Positions 33,861 to 42,587 of a stretch of DNA of 64,000 bases are shown here, piece by piece. The position numbers and the translations under genes are program-made. Below the pieces are notes generated by a model that saw only the letters and a program-made list of their open reading frames with translations, did no database searches and was not told the origin of the DNA. The stretch's first letter is position 1. The number at the start of each line of letters is the position of its first letter. Source of the DNA: Paracoccaceae bacterium. Lineage in GTDB: Bacteria > Pseudomonadota > Alphaproteobacteria > Rhodobacterales > Rhodobacteraceae. The stretch is from NCBI GenBank assembly GCA_026989055.1, contig JALSKC010000043.1:114850-178849 (forward strand). Direction: 5' to 3'.

Positions 33861-35468
33861 TCACATGCGGAACAGGCCAAATCTGGTCTCCTCGATCGGG
33901 GCGTTGAGCGCGGCGCGCAAGCTCAGCGCCAGGACATCGCGCGACTTGCGCGGGTCGATGATTCCGTCGTCCCAGAGCCGGGCCGAGGCATAGAGCGGAT
34001 GGCTCTGACGCTCGAACATCTCGATGGTGGGGCGTTTGAATTCGGCCTCGTCTTCTGCGCTCCATCTGCCTCCCGCGCGCTCGATAGCCTCCCGTTTCAC
34101 CGTGGCCAGCACGCCCGCCGCCTGCTCGCCGCCCATCACCGCAATGCGCGAATTGGGCCAGGTCCACAGGAAGCGGGGCGAATAGGCGCGCCCGGCCATG
34201 CCGTAGTTTCCGGCACCGAAGGAGCCGCCGATGATCATGGTGATCTTGGGCACCGCGGTGGTGGCGACCGCCGTCACCATCTTGGCGCCGTGGCGGGCGA
34301 TGCCTTCGTTTTCGTATTTGCGGCCGACCATGAAGCCGGTGATGTTCTGAAGAAAGACCAGCGGGATGCGCCGCTGGCTGCACAGTTCCACGAAATGCGC
34401 CCCCTTCTGCGCGCTTTCGGAAAACAGCACCCCGTTGTTGGCGACGATGCCCACCGGGCAGCCCTGCACATGGGCGAAGCCCGTCACCAGGGTTTCACCG
34501 TAGCGGGCCTTGAACTCGTCAAGGCGCGAGCCGTCCACGATGCGCGCGATCACCTCGCGCACGTCATAGGGCCTGCGCAGGTCGGCCGGCACCACGTCCA
34601 GCAGTTCTTCGGGGTCATGGGCCGGATCTTCCGGGTTTTGCCACTGCACGGTCTCGGGCCGCGCGCGGTTGAGCCCCGCCACCGCCTGGCGGGCCAGCGC
34701 CAGCGCATGGGCATCATCCTCGGCCAGGTAGTCGGCCACCCCGGAAAGGCGCGTGTGCACGTCGCCCCCGCCCAGGTCCTCGGCGCTGACCACCTCGCCG
34801 GTAGCGGCCTTGACCAGCGGCGGGCCGGCAAGGAAGATCGTGCCCTGGTCCTTCACGATGATCGACACGTCCGACATCGCCGGCACATAGGCGCCGCCGG
34901 CAGTGCAGGACCCCATCACCACCGCGATCTGGGCGATGCCGCGGGCCGACATGTTGGCCTGGTTGTAGAAGATGCGGCCGAAATGGTCGCGGTCGGGAAA
35001 GACCTCGTCCTGGTTGGGAAGATTGGCGCCGCCCGAATCCACGAGATAGATGCAGGGCAGCGCGCATTCGGCGGCGATCTCCTGGGCGCGCAGGTGCTTC
35101 TTGACGGTCATCGGGTAGTAGGTGCCGCCCTTCACGGTGGCGTCGTTGGCGACCACCATCACCTCCTGGCCATGCACCTGGCCGATGCCGGCGATCAGCC
35201 CGGCGCCGGGCGCCGCGCCGTCATAGAGCCCGTGCGCGGCCGTTGCGCCGATCTCCAGGAACGGGCTGCCGGGATCGAGCAGCTCGGCAACCCGCTCGCG
35301 CGGCAGCATCTTGCCGCGTGCCAGGTGACGGGCGCGCGATTTCTCGCCGCCGCCGGCCGCCGCCAGTTCGGCCGCTTCGCGCACCTGCTCCAGCGCCGCA
35401 AGATGGGCGACGCGGTTGGCGCGGGCCTCCTCCGAGCCCGGCACGAGGGCGGAGCGCAGCCGGCTCAT
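33861..35468 (-). CDS. mccB: Methylcrotonyl-CoA carboxylase carboxyltransferase subunit
   Basis: Transfers CO2 from carboxybiotin to 3-methylcrotonyl-CoA, giving 3-methylglutaconyl-CoA. 535 residues of the crotonase-like carboxyltransferase fold: [77 protein letters not shown] and [16 protein letters not shown]. Its start ATG (35468) shares ATGA with the LprI-like gene. The order ivd-(lprI-like)-mccB-mccA is standard for leucine clusters apart from the insertion. Confidence 0.95.
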   Translation of the reverse strand: MSRLRSALVPGSEEARANRVAHLAALEQVREAAELAAAGGGEKSRARHLARGKMLPRERVAELLDPGSPFLEIGATAAHGLYDGAAPGAGLIAGIGQVHGQEVMVVANDATVKGGTYYPMTVKKHLRAQEIAAECALPCIYLVDSGGANLPNQDEVFPDRDHFGRIFYNQANMSARGIAQIAVVMGSCTAGGAYVPAMSDVSIIVKDQGTIFLAGPPLVKAATGEVVSAEDLGGGDVHTRLSGVADYLAEDDAHALALARQAVAGLNRARPETVQWQNPEDPAHDPEELLDVVPADLRRPYDVREVIARIVDGSRLDEFKARYGETLVTGFAHVQGCPVGIVANNGVLFSESAQKGAHFVELCSQRRIPLVFLQNITGFMVGRKYENEGIARHGAKMVTAVATTAVPKITMIIGGSFGAGNYGMAGRAYSPRFLWTWPNSRIAVMGGEQAAGVLATVKREAIERAGGRWSAEDEAEFKRPTIEMFERQSHPLYASARLWDDGIIDPRKSRDVLALSLRAALNAPIEETRFGLFRM

Positions 35469-35986
35469 CGCGCCGCCTCCGCCAGCCGCCGCCCCAGCGC
35501 CTGCAGCTGCCGGTAGCGATCTGCCGTCAGGTCGCGCAGGCATATGTCGCCGATGATCGCCCGTCGCCCGTCCCCGCCCGCGACGGCCCGCTCGAGCCGG
35601 CACCGGCTGTCGCGCCAGGCAGCCCAGCGCACACCGGCCTCGGCCAGCGCCGAAAGCGCCTCCGCGCCCCGCCCCGGGGAACGCCCCGGCCCGCGCGCCT
35701 CGATCCGGCGGCGCAGCCGCGCCTCGGCCCGCGCCAGAAGCTCGCGCCAGATGTTCAGCTCTTCGGCAACGCACAGCCGCTCCTCGAGGTTGTCATTGCC
35801 CAGCTCATTGTCGGCCATGCAGGCCTCGGTCATGGCGCCGAGGCACTCCTCCACCTGGCGCCCCCCGGCCAGACAGCCCAGAAGCACGCTCGAATCGGCC
35901 CGCACCCCCGGCAGCGCGAACCCCTGCGCCCCGGCCCCGGCAGGCAGCCCCAGAAACAGGGCGCAGAGGGCGGCGCGCGCCCTCAC
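35465..35986 (-). CDS. LprI-like (DUF1311) exported protein in the leucine operon
   Basis: 173 residues, GTG start at 35986 overlapping the ivd stop (GTGA). Signal peptide [24 protein letters not shown] at the N-terminus, then a Cys-rich helical domain: [53 protein letters not shown] and [14 protein letters not shown]. The W-rd-C and C-x-tadR-Y pattern matches the lysozyme-inhibitor LprI/DUF1311 group; six cysteines suit periplasmic disulfides. Why a periplasmic protein sits between ivd and mccB is unclear. Confidence 0.72.
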   Translation of the reverse strand: MRARAALCALFLGLPAGAGAQGFALPGVRADSSVLLGCLAGGRQVEECLGAMTEACMADNELGNDNLEERLCVAEELNIWRELLARAEARLRRRIEARGPGRSPGRGAEALSALAEAGVRWAAWRDSRCRLERAVAGGDGRRAIIGDICLRDLTADRYRQLQALGRRLAEAAR

Positions 35987-37146
35987 GACACCGCCTTCAT
36001 CAGTTCGCGCCCGATCAGCATCCGGCGGATCTCGCTGGTGCCGGCGCCGATCTCCATCAGCTTGGCGTCGCGGAAGATGCGGCTGACGGGGCTTTCGTTC
36101 ATGAAGCCCGCCCCCCCCATCGCCTGCACCGCCTGATGGGCGCATTTCATCGCCTCCTCGCTGGCATAGAGCACGCAGGCGGCGGCGTCCTGGCGCGTGA
36201 CCGTGCCCCGGTCGCAGGCGCGGGCCACCTCGTAGACATAGGCGCGGGCCGAGTTCATCGCCGTATAGATGTCGGCGATCTTTCCCTGCATCAGCTGGAA
36301 GTTCCCGATCGGCTGGCCGAACTGCCTGCGCTCGGCCATGTACGGCATCACCTCGTCCATGCAGGCGGCCATGATGCCCAGACCGATGCCCGAGAGCACC
36401 ACGCGCTCATAGTCGAGCCCGCTCATCAGCACGCGCACGCCGCGGTTTTCCTCGCCCAGAACGTTTTCGAAGGGCACCTCCACATCCTCGAACACCAGTT
36501 CGGCGGTGTTGGAGCCGCGCATCCCCAGCTTGTCGAAATGCGGCGAGGTGGAAAAGCCCTTCATCTGCTTCTCGATGATGAAGGCGGTGATGCCGCGCGC
36601 GCCGGCCTCGGGATCGGTCTTGGCATAGACCACCAGCGTGTCGGCGTCGGGGCCGTTGGTGATCCAGTATTTGGTGCCGTTCAGCACATAGCAACCGTTG
36701 CGCCTTTCGGCGCGCAGCTTCATCGATACCACGTCGCTGCCGGCGCCCGCCTCGCTCATCGCCAGCGCGCCGACGTGTTCGCCGCTGATCAGTTTCGGCA
36801 GGTAGCGGCGCTTCTGCTCGTCGCTGCCGTTCAGCCGGATCTGGTTGACGCAGAGGTTGGAATGGGCGCCGTAGGACAGGCTGACCGAGGCGGAGGCGCG
36901 GGCGATTTCCTCCACCGCGACCACATGCGCCAGATAGCCCATGCCGGCGCCGCCGAATTCCTCGGGCACGGTGATGCCAAGAAGCCCCAGATCGCCCATC
37001 TCGCGCCACAGACGGGCCGGGAATTCGTTGCGCCTGTCGATTTCGGCGGCGATCGGCCTGATGCGCTCCTGCGCGAAACGATGCACCAGGTCGCGCAGGG
37101 CATTCACCTCGTCTCCGAGATCGAACGACATGCCGGCAGTGAACAT
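35983..37146 (-). CDS. ivd: Isovaleryl-CoA dehydrogenase
   Basis: FAD flavoprotein oxidising isovaleryl-CoA to 3-methylcrotonyl-CoA. 387 residues; acyl-CoA dehydrogenase motifs [71 protein letters not shown], and near the C-terminus [20 protein letters not shown] and [16 protein letters not shown]. First gene of the leucine operon, ATG at 37146 with GGGAGG upstream. The leader holds a 9-bp repeat and an operator-like palindrome. Confidence 0.93.
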   Translation of the reverse strand: MFTAGMSFDLGDEVNALRDLVHRFAQERIRPIAAEIDRRNEFPARLWREMGDLGLLGITVPEEFGGAGMGYLAHVVAVEEIARASASVSLSYGAHSNLCVNQIRLNGSDEQKRRYLPKLISGEHVGALAMSEAGAGSDVVSMKLRAERRNGCYVLNGTKYWITNGPDADTLVVYAKTDPEAGARGITAFIIEKQMKGFSTSPHFDKLGMRGSNTAELVFEDVEVPFENVLGEENRGVRVLMSGLDYERVVLSGIGLGIMAACMDEVMPYMAERRQFGQPIGNFQLMQGKIADIYTAMNSARAYVYEVARACDRGTVTRQDAAACVLYASEEAMKCAHQAVQAMGGAGFMNESPVSRIFRDAKLMEIGAGTSEIRRMLIGRELMKAVS

Positions 37147-37162
37147 GGCAACCTCCCGCGCG

Positions 37163-37216
37163 GGTTCCGACGGTTCCGACGGCTCCGACGGTTCCGACGG
37201 TTCCGACGGTTCCGGC
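37163..37216. repeat. 9-bp tandem repeat, 6 copies, in the ivd leader
   Basis: GGTTCCGAC repeats at 37163, 37172, 37181 (one change), 37190, 37199 and 37208 (one change). It lies between the candidate operator and the ribosome site of ivd and does not encode a known protein in any frame I could support. Confidence 0.92.
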
Positions 37217-37234
37217 AACCAGTTATCGAGCTTA

Positions 37235-37277
37235 TTGAACGCTTGTTCAGTTGATACGATTTCCGCCCCGGCGTCAA
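37235..37277 (-). promoter_or_regulatory. Candidate promoter and operator of the leucine operon
   Basis: TTGAACGCTTGTTCAG (37235-37250) contains the perfect inverted repeat TGAAC-N4-GTTCA. On the minus strand a -35-like TTGACG (37272-37277) and a -10-like TATCAA (37251-37256; 15-bp spacing) directly precede it, so a repressor bound there would block transcription into ivd. TetR-type regulators of acyl-CoA dehydrogenase operons use such sites, but no regulator gene is in the window. Confidence 0.42.
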
Positions 37278-38503
37278 CCGCGCGCCGCCCCCGCCGGTTC
37301 GCGCCCGGCGGCGTCATGCGCCGCCCTCACCTCCTGGGCGATGATGCGCGCCACCAGCGCGCAGTCCTGCACGGAGAAGGTCAGCGGCAGGCGCATGTCC
37401 AGCAGCCCGGCCAGAACCGCATCGGTGCGCGGCAGCTCCGGGCCCCGGCAATAGCGCCAGCTGTCGTAGCGCGAGGTATAGCCGACAGGTTCCGGCGCGC
37501 CGAACCACTTCAGTTCGACCCCGCGCGCGGCACAGCCCGCCACCACCCGGCGCACCGCTTCCGGCGCCCAGCCCGGCAGCAGGAACTGGAAGGAGGAGCC
37601 GACGAACTCCTCGGCCTCGGGCCGGTCGATCAGCCGCAGGCCGGGCAGGTTGCGCAGGCCCTGCTCGATCACCCGGTAACGCGCGTTCCAGGCGACGCAT
37701 CGTTCGGGCAGGCTGCGCAGCTGCACCCGCAGGATCGCGGCGCGCAGGTTGTCCATCCGCCCGGAGATGTTCGGCACCTCCAGCCTGATCCGTTCGAAGG
37801 CCTCGGGCGGGGGCGCGGCGCGGTGGCGATCGTAAAGCATGTAGGAACCCGACAGCAGCACCGCGCGCGCCATCGCTTCGGCATCATCCGAGATCAGCAG
37901 CCCGCCCTCGCCGGAATTGAGATGCTTGTAGGTCTGGGTGGAATAGCAGCCGATCGCCCCGTGCCGCCCCGAAGCCACCCCGTTCCAGCGCGCGCCCATG
38001 GTGTGGGCGCAGTCCTCGACCACCCGCACGCCCGCCGCATCGCAAAGCCCCGTCAGCGCCTCCATGTCGCAGATGTGCCCGCGCATGTGCGACAGAAGCA
38101 GCACCCGCGCGCCGCTGGCGGCGATCTTGCGCCGCAGGTCGTCCAGGTCGATCACCAGCGCTTCGGTGGTTTCCACCAGCACCGGTTCGGCCCCGAGGCC
38201 GGCAATCGCGCCGGGCACCGGGGCCAGGGTAAAGGCGTTGGTCAGCACCCTGTCGCCGGGGCCGACCCCGAGCGCGCGCAGGGCGGTGGCGATCGCATAG
38301 CCGCCCGAGGCCACGGCCAGGCAGTAGCGCGCGCCGGTGAAGGCGGCGAACTCCTGCTCCAGCAGCGCGACCTCGCCGGCCTCGCCCGGGGCCAGGTTGT
38401 AGCGGTGCAGCCGGCCGCTGCGCATCACCGCCACCGCGGCCGCGATCGCCTCGTCGGGGATCGGCTCCTGCTGGGTGAAACTGCCTGCGAAACTGTCCTT
38501 CAT
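37274..38503 (-). CDS. DegT/DnrJ/EryC1 family PLP aminotransferase
   Basis: 409-residue sugar-nucleotide aminotransferase homolog. Visible features: [23 protein letters not shown] (phosphate cup), [13 protein letters not shown] with the cofactor-contacting aspartate, [17 protein letters not shown] with the Schiff-base lysine, and [16 protein letters not shown]. The family makes amino sugars for surface polysaccharides. It is divergent from glmU-glmS, which make UDP-GlcNAc, a plausible precursor, but no other sugar gene is nearby. Its 3' end reaches the candidate ivd promoter. Confidence 0.88.
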   Translation of the reverse strand: MKDSFAGSFTQQEPIPDEAIAAAVAVMRSGRLHRYNLAPGEAGEVALLEQEFAAFTGARYCLAVASGGYAIATALRALGVGPGDRVLTNAFTLAPVPGAIAGLGAEPVLVETTEALVIDLDDLRRKIAASGARVLLLSHMRGHICDMEALTGLCDAAGVRVVEDCAHTMGARWNGVASGRHGAIGCYSTQTYKHLNSGEGGLLISDDAEAMARAVLLSGSYMLYDRHRAAPPPEAFERIRLEVPNISGRMDNLRAAILRVQLRSLPERCVAWNARYRVIEQGLRNLPGLRLIDRPEAEEFVGSSFQFLLPGWAPEAVRRVVAGCAARGVELKWFGAPEPVGYTSRYDSWRYCRGPELPRTDAVLAGLLDMRLPLTFSVQDCALVARIIAQEVRAAHDAAGREPAGAARG

Positions 38504-38645
38504 GCCCCCAGATGACCCGCCCCGCGGCGGAAGGTCAATGCTTCGCACCGCAGGCTGCCGGTTTGCGGATGTTTCCACCCGATTGACCCGCCTGATGCGC
38601 GCAAGGAACCCGCCGCCCCTGAAACATGACGAAAACACATGTGAT

Positions 38646-38686
38646 GGCCCGGGGGCTTGCATCAGCCCCGCCCGGGCCGATACAGC
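38646..38686 (+). promoter_or_regulatory. Candidate glmU promoter inside an inverted repeat
   Basis: GGCCCGGG (38646-38653) and CCCGGGCC (38671-38678) are complementary arms separated by 17 bases. TTGCAT (38657-38662) in the loop with TACAGC (38681-38686, 18-bp spacing) could be the promoter of glmU-glmS. Either the stem or the promoter may be the functional element. Confidence 0.35.
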
Positions 38687-38714
38687 ATGGCGGACAGCTG
38701 GAAACGGGCGCGCA

Positions 38715-40082
38715 ATGACCACAGCACTCATCGTCCTGGCCGCCGGCCGCGGGAGCCGGATGAAATCGGATCGGCCCAAGGTCCTGCACGAACTCGGGGG
38801 CGTGCCGCTGTTTGCCCATGCGCTGGCCGCCGGCCGCGCGCTCGGGGCGGAAAGAACCCTGCTCGTGGTCGGTCACGGCGGCGACATGGTGGGACGGGCG
38901 GCGCGCGATCTCGACCCCGAGGTGATCGTCGTCGAACAGGCCGAGCAGCGCGGCACCGCCCATGCCGTCAGACAGGCGCGCAAGGCCCTGACCGGCTTCG
39001 AGGGCGACGCGGTGGTGCTCTATGGCGACACTCCTTTCGTGCGCCCGCAGACCCTGCAGGCGATGCGCGAGGCGCGGGCGCGGCACGATGTGGTGGTGCT
39101 CGGCTTCGAACCCGCCGACCCGGGCCGCTACGGGCGGCTGGTGATGGCGGGCGAACGGCTGGAGCGGATCGTCGAATACAGGGATGCGACCGAGGCCGAA
39201 CGCGCGATCACCCTGTGCAACAGCGGCATCGTGATGGCCGATGCAGAGCTGCTGTTCTCCCTGGCCGCGGCGGTCGGCAACGACAACGCCAGCGGTGAAT
39301 ACTACCTGACCGACATCGTGGAGCTGGCCGGCAGGCGCGGGCTTTCGGCCGGGGTGGTGCGCTGCGAGGAGGCCGAGACCCTGGGCATCAACACCCGCGC
39401 CGAACTGGCGGCCGCCGAAGCCGCCTTCCAGGCCCGCGCCCGCGCCCAGGCGCTGGAAAACGGCGTGACACTGCTGGCGCCCGAAACCGTGTTCTTCGCC
39501 CTCGATACCGTGCTCGGGCGCGATGTGGTGGTAGAGCCGAACGTGGTGTTCGGCCCCGGCGTCACGGTGGAAACCGGCGCCCGCATCCGCGCCTTTTCGC
39601 ATCTGGAGGGCTGCCACGTGGGCGCCGGGGCCATCGTCGGCCCCTATGCGCGTCTGCGCCCGGGGGCGGAACTGTCCAACGACGTGCGCATCGGCAATTT
39701 CGTCGAAATCAAGAACGCACAGATCGGCGACGGCGCCAAGGTCAACCACCTGTCCTACATCGGCGATGCCGAGATCGGCGCAGGCACGAACATCGGCGCC
39801 GGCACCGTCACCTGCAACTACGACGGGGTGATGAAGCACCGCACGGTGATCGGCAGGCGCGCCTTCATCGGCTCGGACACCATGCTGGTGGCGCCGGTGA
39901 CGGTGGGGGACGAGGCGATGACGGCCTCGGGCTCGGTGATCACCCAGGACGTGCCCGACGGCTCCCTGGCGCTGGGCCGCGCCCGGCAGGTGAACAAGCC
40001 CGGGTTCGCACGCCGGTTGTTCGAAAGGTTGAAGGCTGCCAGGGCAAGACGCGGCAGGGAGCAGCAGGACAGGGAGCAGTAG
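38715..40082 (+). CDS. glmU: Bifunctional GlmU (GlcN-1-P acetyltransferase / UDP-GlcNAc pyrophosphorylase)
   Basis: Two last steps to UDP-GlcNAc, precursor of peptidoglycan and lipopolysaccharide. 455 residues: N-terminal pyrophosphorylase with LAAGRGSRMKSDRPKVLHELGG, EQRGTAHAVRQA and LYGDTPF; C-terminal left-handed beta-helix with hexapeptide repeats (GARIRAFSHLEG, GPYARLRPGAEL, NIGAGTVTCNYDG). The ATG at 38715 was chosen because the first residues are the nucleotide-binding loop; the frame extends 80 codons upstream. Followed by glmS after 1 base. Confidence 0.97.
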   Translation: MTTALIVLAAGRGSRMKSDRPKVLHELGGVPLFAHALAAGRALGAERTLLVVGHGGDMVGRAARDLDPEVIVVEQAEQRGTAHAVRQARKALTGFEGDAVVLYGDTPFVRPQTLQAMREARARHDVVVLGFEPADPGRYGRLVMAGERLERIVEYRDATEAERAITLCNSGIVMADAELLFSLAAAVGNDNASGEYYLTDIVELAGRRGLSAGVVRCEEAETLGINTRAELAAAEAAFQARARAQALENGVTLLAPETVFFALDTVLGRDVVVEPNVVFGPGVTVETGARIRAFSHLEGCHVGAGAIVGPYARLRPGAELSNDVRIGNFVEIKNAQIGDGAKVNHLSYIGDAEIGAGTNIGAGTVTCNYDGVMKHRTVIGRRAFIGSDTMLVAPVTVGDEAMTASGSVITQDVPDGSLALGRARQVNKPGFARRLFERLKAARARRGREQQDREQ

Positions 40083-40083
40083 T

Positions 40084-41907
40084 ATGTGCGGAATTGTAGG
40101 TATCCTGTCCGATCACGAGGCCGCGCCGATCATGGTCGAAGCCCTGAAACGGCTCGAATACCGCGGCTATGACAGCGCCGGGATCGCCACGGTCGATGCA
40201 AGGGGCACGCTCGACCGGCGCCGCGCCGTGGGCAAGCTGGCCAATCTCTCGGACCTGCTGGTTCACCGGCCGCTTTCGGGCAAGTCGGGAATCGGCCACA
40301 CCCGCTGGGCGACCCACGGCGCGCCCTCGGTGGACAATGCGCATCCGCACCGCTGCGGCCCGGTGGCGGTGGTGCACAACGGCATCATCGAGAATTTCCA
40401 GGATCTGCGCCGGGAACTGGCCGCCGAGGGCATCGACCCCGAGAGCGAGACCGACACCGAAACCGTCGCCCTGCTGACCGCCCGATTTCTCGATCAGGGC
40501 AAGAGCCCCCAAGAGGCCGTCGCGGCCACGCTGGAGCGGCTCGAAGGCGCCTTCGCGCTGTGTTTCCTGTTCGAGGGCGAGGATGACCTGATCATCGCCG
40601 CGCGCCGGGGCTCGCCGCTGGCGATCGGCCACGGCGAGGGCGAGATGTTCGTCGGCTCGGACGCCATCGCGCTGGCGCCGCTGACCAGCCGGATCACCTA
40701 TCTCGAGGAAGGCGACCGCGCGCTGGTCCGCCGCACCGGCGTCGAGATCCACGATGCGCAGGGGCGCCCGGTCCAGCGTGAAATCAAACAGATCGACATC
40801 GACGCGGCCAGCGTCTCCAAGGCCGGGCACAAGCATTACATGGCCAAGGAAATCGCCGAACAGCCCACCGTTCTGGCCGAGGTTCTGACCCATTACCTGA
40901 ACGGCGAAGGCAGCGACGTGCTGTTGCCCGAAGGACTGGATTTCAGCAGGATCGAGCGCATCTCGATGGTCTCCTGCGGCACCGCCTATTACGCCTGCCT
41001 GACCGCGCGCTACTGGTTCGAGCAGGTGGCGCGCCTGCCCGTCGACGTGGATGTGGCCAGCGAATTCCGCTATCGCGAACCGCCGGTGCCCGAGGGCACC
41101 CTGGCGATGTTCATCAGCCAAAGCGGCGAAACCGCCGACACGCTGGCCGCCCTGCGCTACATGCGCGGCAGGGCGCAGCAGGTGGTGTCGCTGGTCAACG
41201 TCCCCGAAAGCTCGATCGCGCGCGAAAGCGACATCGCGCTGCCGACCCTGGCCGGGCGCGAGATATCGGTCGCCTCGACCAAGGCCTTCACCTGCCAGCT
41301 GACGGTGCTGGCGGCGCTGGCGCTCAAGGCCGCGGCCCAGCGGGGCGTGATCGACGCCGCGCAGCTGGCCGCGCGCCTGGCCGAGCTGCGCACCATGCCG
41401 GGGCTGGTCAACGGCGCGCTGGCCCTGCGCGCGCGGGTCGAAACCGTCGCCCGCGACCTGGCCCGGGCCTCCGACGTGCTGTTCCTGGGCCGCGGCCAGA
41501 TGTTTCCGCTGGCCCTGGAGGGCGCGCTGAAACTCAAGGAAATCAGCTATATACATGCCGAGGGCTACCCTTCGGGCGAGCTCAAGCACGGCCCCATCGC
41601 GCTGGTCGAGGACTCGGTGCCGGTGGTCGTCATGGCCCCGCATGACGCGCTGTTCGAAAAGACCGTTTCCAACATGCAGGAAGTGATGGCGCGCAAGGGC
41701 AGGGTGCTGCTGATCACCGATGCCGCCGGCGCGCGCGAGGCGGGCGCAGGCACCTGGGCGACGCTGACCCTGCCCGAGGCGCCGGCGATGTTCGCCCCGA
41801 TCCTCTACGCCTTGCCGGCCCAGATGCTGGCCTATTACGGCGCCGTGGCCAAGGGCACCGACGTGGACCAGCCGCGCAACCTGGCAAAATCGGTGACGGT
41901 GGAATAA
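40084..41907 (+). CDS. glmS: Glutamine--fructose-6-phosphate transaminase
   Basis: Makes glucosamine-6-phosphate from fructose-6-phosphate and glutamine. 607 residues: N-terminal nucleophile C2 (MCGIVGIL), HTRWATHGAPS, then two SIS sugar-isomerase domains (SCGTAYYACLTARY, SQSGETADTLAALR) and the C-terminal PRNLAKSVTVE. Forms an operon with glmU and the next gene (TAATG overlap). Confidence 0.97.
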   Translation: MCGIVGILSDHEAAPIMVEALKRLEYRGYDSAGIATVDARGTLDRRRAVGKLANLSDLLVHRPLSGKSGIGHTRWATHGAPSVDNAHPHRCGPVAVVHNGIIENFQDLRRELAAEGIDPESETDTETVALLTARFLDQGKSPQEAVAATLERLEGAFALCFLFEGEDDLIIAARRGSPLAIGHGEGEMFVGSDAIALAPLTSRITYLEEGDRALVRRTGVEIHDAQGRPVQREIKQIDIDAASVSKAGHKHYMAKEIAEQPTVLAEVLTHYLNGEGSDVLLPEGLDFSRIERISMVSCGTAYYACLTARYWFEQVARLPVDVDVASEFRYREPPVPEGTLAMFISQSGETADTLAALRYMRGRAQQVVSLVNVPESSIARESDIALPTLAGREISVASTKAFTCQLTVLAALALKAAAQRGVIDAAQLAARLAELRTMPGLVNGALALRARVETVARDLARASDVLFLGRGQMFPLALEGALKLKEISYIHAEGYPSGELKHGPIALVEDSVPVVVMAPHDALFEKTVSNMQEVMARKGRVLLITDAAGAREAGAGTWATLTLPEAPAMFAPILYALPAQMLAYYGAVAKGTDVDQPRNLAKSVTVE

Positions 41908-42467
41908 TGGCCCGGCGGTTCGACCGGATCGGCGACGATCACCGCGCCTTCATCGCCGCGCAGCAGATGTTCTTCGTCGCCACCGCCGCCCCCGGGGGGC
42001 GGGTGAACGTCTCGCCCAAGGGGATGGATTCCCTGCGGGTTCTCGGCCCCGAGCGCATTGCCTGGCTGAACCATACCGGCTCGGGCAACGAGACCGCGGC
42101 GCATCTGCTGCAGTCCGACCGCATGACGCTGATGTGGTGTTCCTTCGATGCGCGGGCGCTGATCCTGCGCGCCTACGGCAGGGCCCGCACCGTTCACCCG
42201 GGTGATGACGGCTGGGCGGACATGGCGCGCCATTTCCAGGCCGATTTCGCGGCGCGGCAGATCTTCGACATGCGGGTTGACCTGGTGCAGACCTCCTGCG
42301 GCTATGGCGTGCCGCTGTTCGACTACAGGGGGGAACGCGAAGTCCTGCCGAAATGGGCCGAGGCCCGCGGCCGCGAAGGCATCCGCCGCTACTGGGCCGA
42401 GCGCAACGCGACCAGCATCGACGGCCTGCCCACCGGCATCCCCGCCGATATCCCCGACAGGGACTGA
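41907..42467 (+). CDS. Pyridoxamine 5'-phosphate oxidase-like flavin-binding protein
   Basis: 186 residues with the split-barrel FMN fold: FFVATAAPGGRVNVSPKGMDSL, LNHTGSGNETAAHLL, RMTLMWCSFD and the C-terminal QTSCGYGVPLFDY. Such proteins are general FMN- or F420-binding oxidoreductases of unknown substrate rather than true PdxH. The ATG overlaps the glmS stop, so it is translated with it. Convergent with the acyl-CoA synthetase. Confidence 0.85.
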   Translation: MARRFDRIGDDHRAFIAAQQMFFVATAAPGGRVNVSPKGMDSLRVLGPERIAWLNHTGSGNETAAHLLQSDRMTLMWCSFDARALILRAYGRARTVHPGDDGWADMARHFQADFAARQIFDMRVDLVQTSCGYGVPLFDYRGEREVLPKWAEARGREGIRRYWAERNATSIDGLPTGIPADIPDRD

Positions 42468-42516
42468 ACCGCGACCGCCCCGCACCTGGCCCCGAAACCG
42501 CGCCGCCATCTCCTCA

Positions 42517-42587
42517 CTTCATCTTGCCCGAAATACTCTCGGGGGTGAACTGGCCCGGAACGGGCCAGGAGGGGGCAGACCGCCCCC
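42517..42587. repeat. Dispersed Rhodobacterales repeat, copy 2, with terminator hairpins
   Basis: The box CTTCATCTTGCCCGAAATAC (42517-42536) reads on the minus strand as GTATTTCGGGCAAGATGAAG. Next come two stems: TGGCCCG/CGGGCCA (42551-42557, 42561-42567) and GGGGGC/GCCCCC (42571-42576, 42582-42587). The second stem ends at the stop of the acyl-CoA synthetase, so the element probably terminates that gene and the convergent PNPOx-like gene. Confidence 0.83.
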
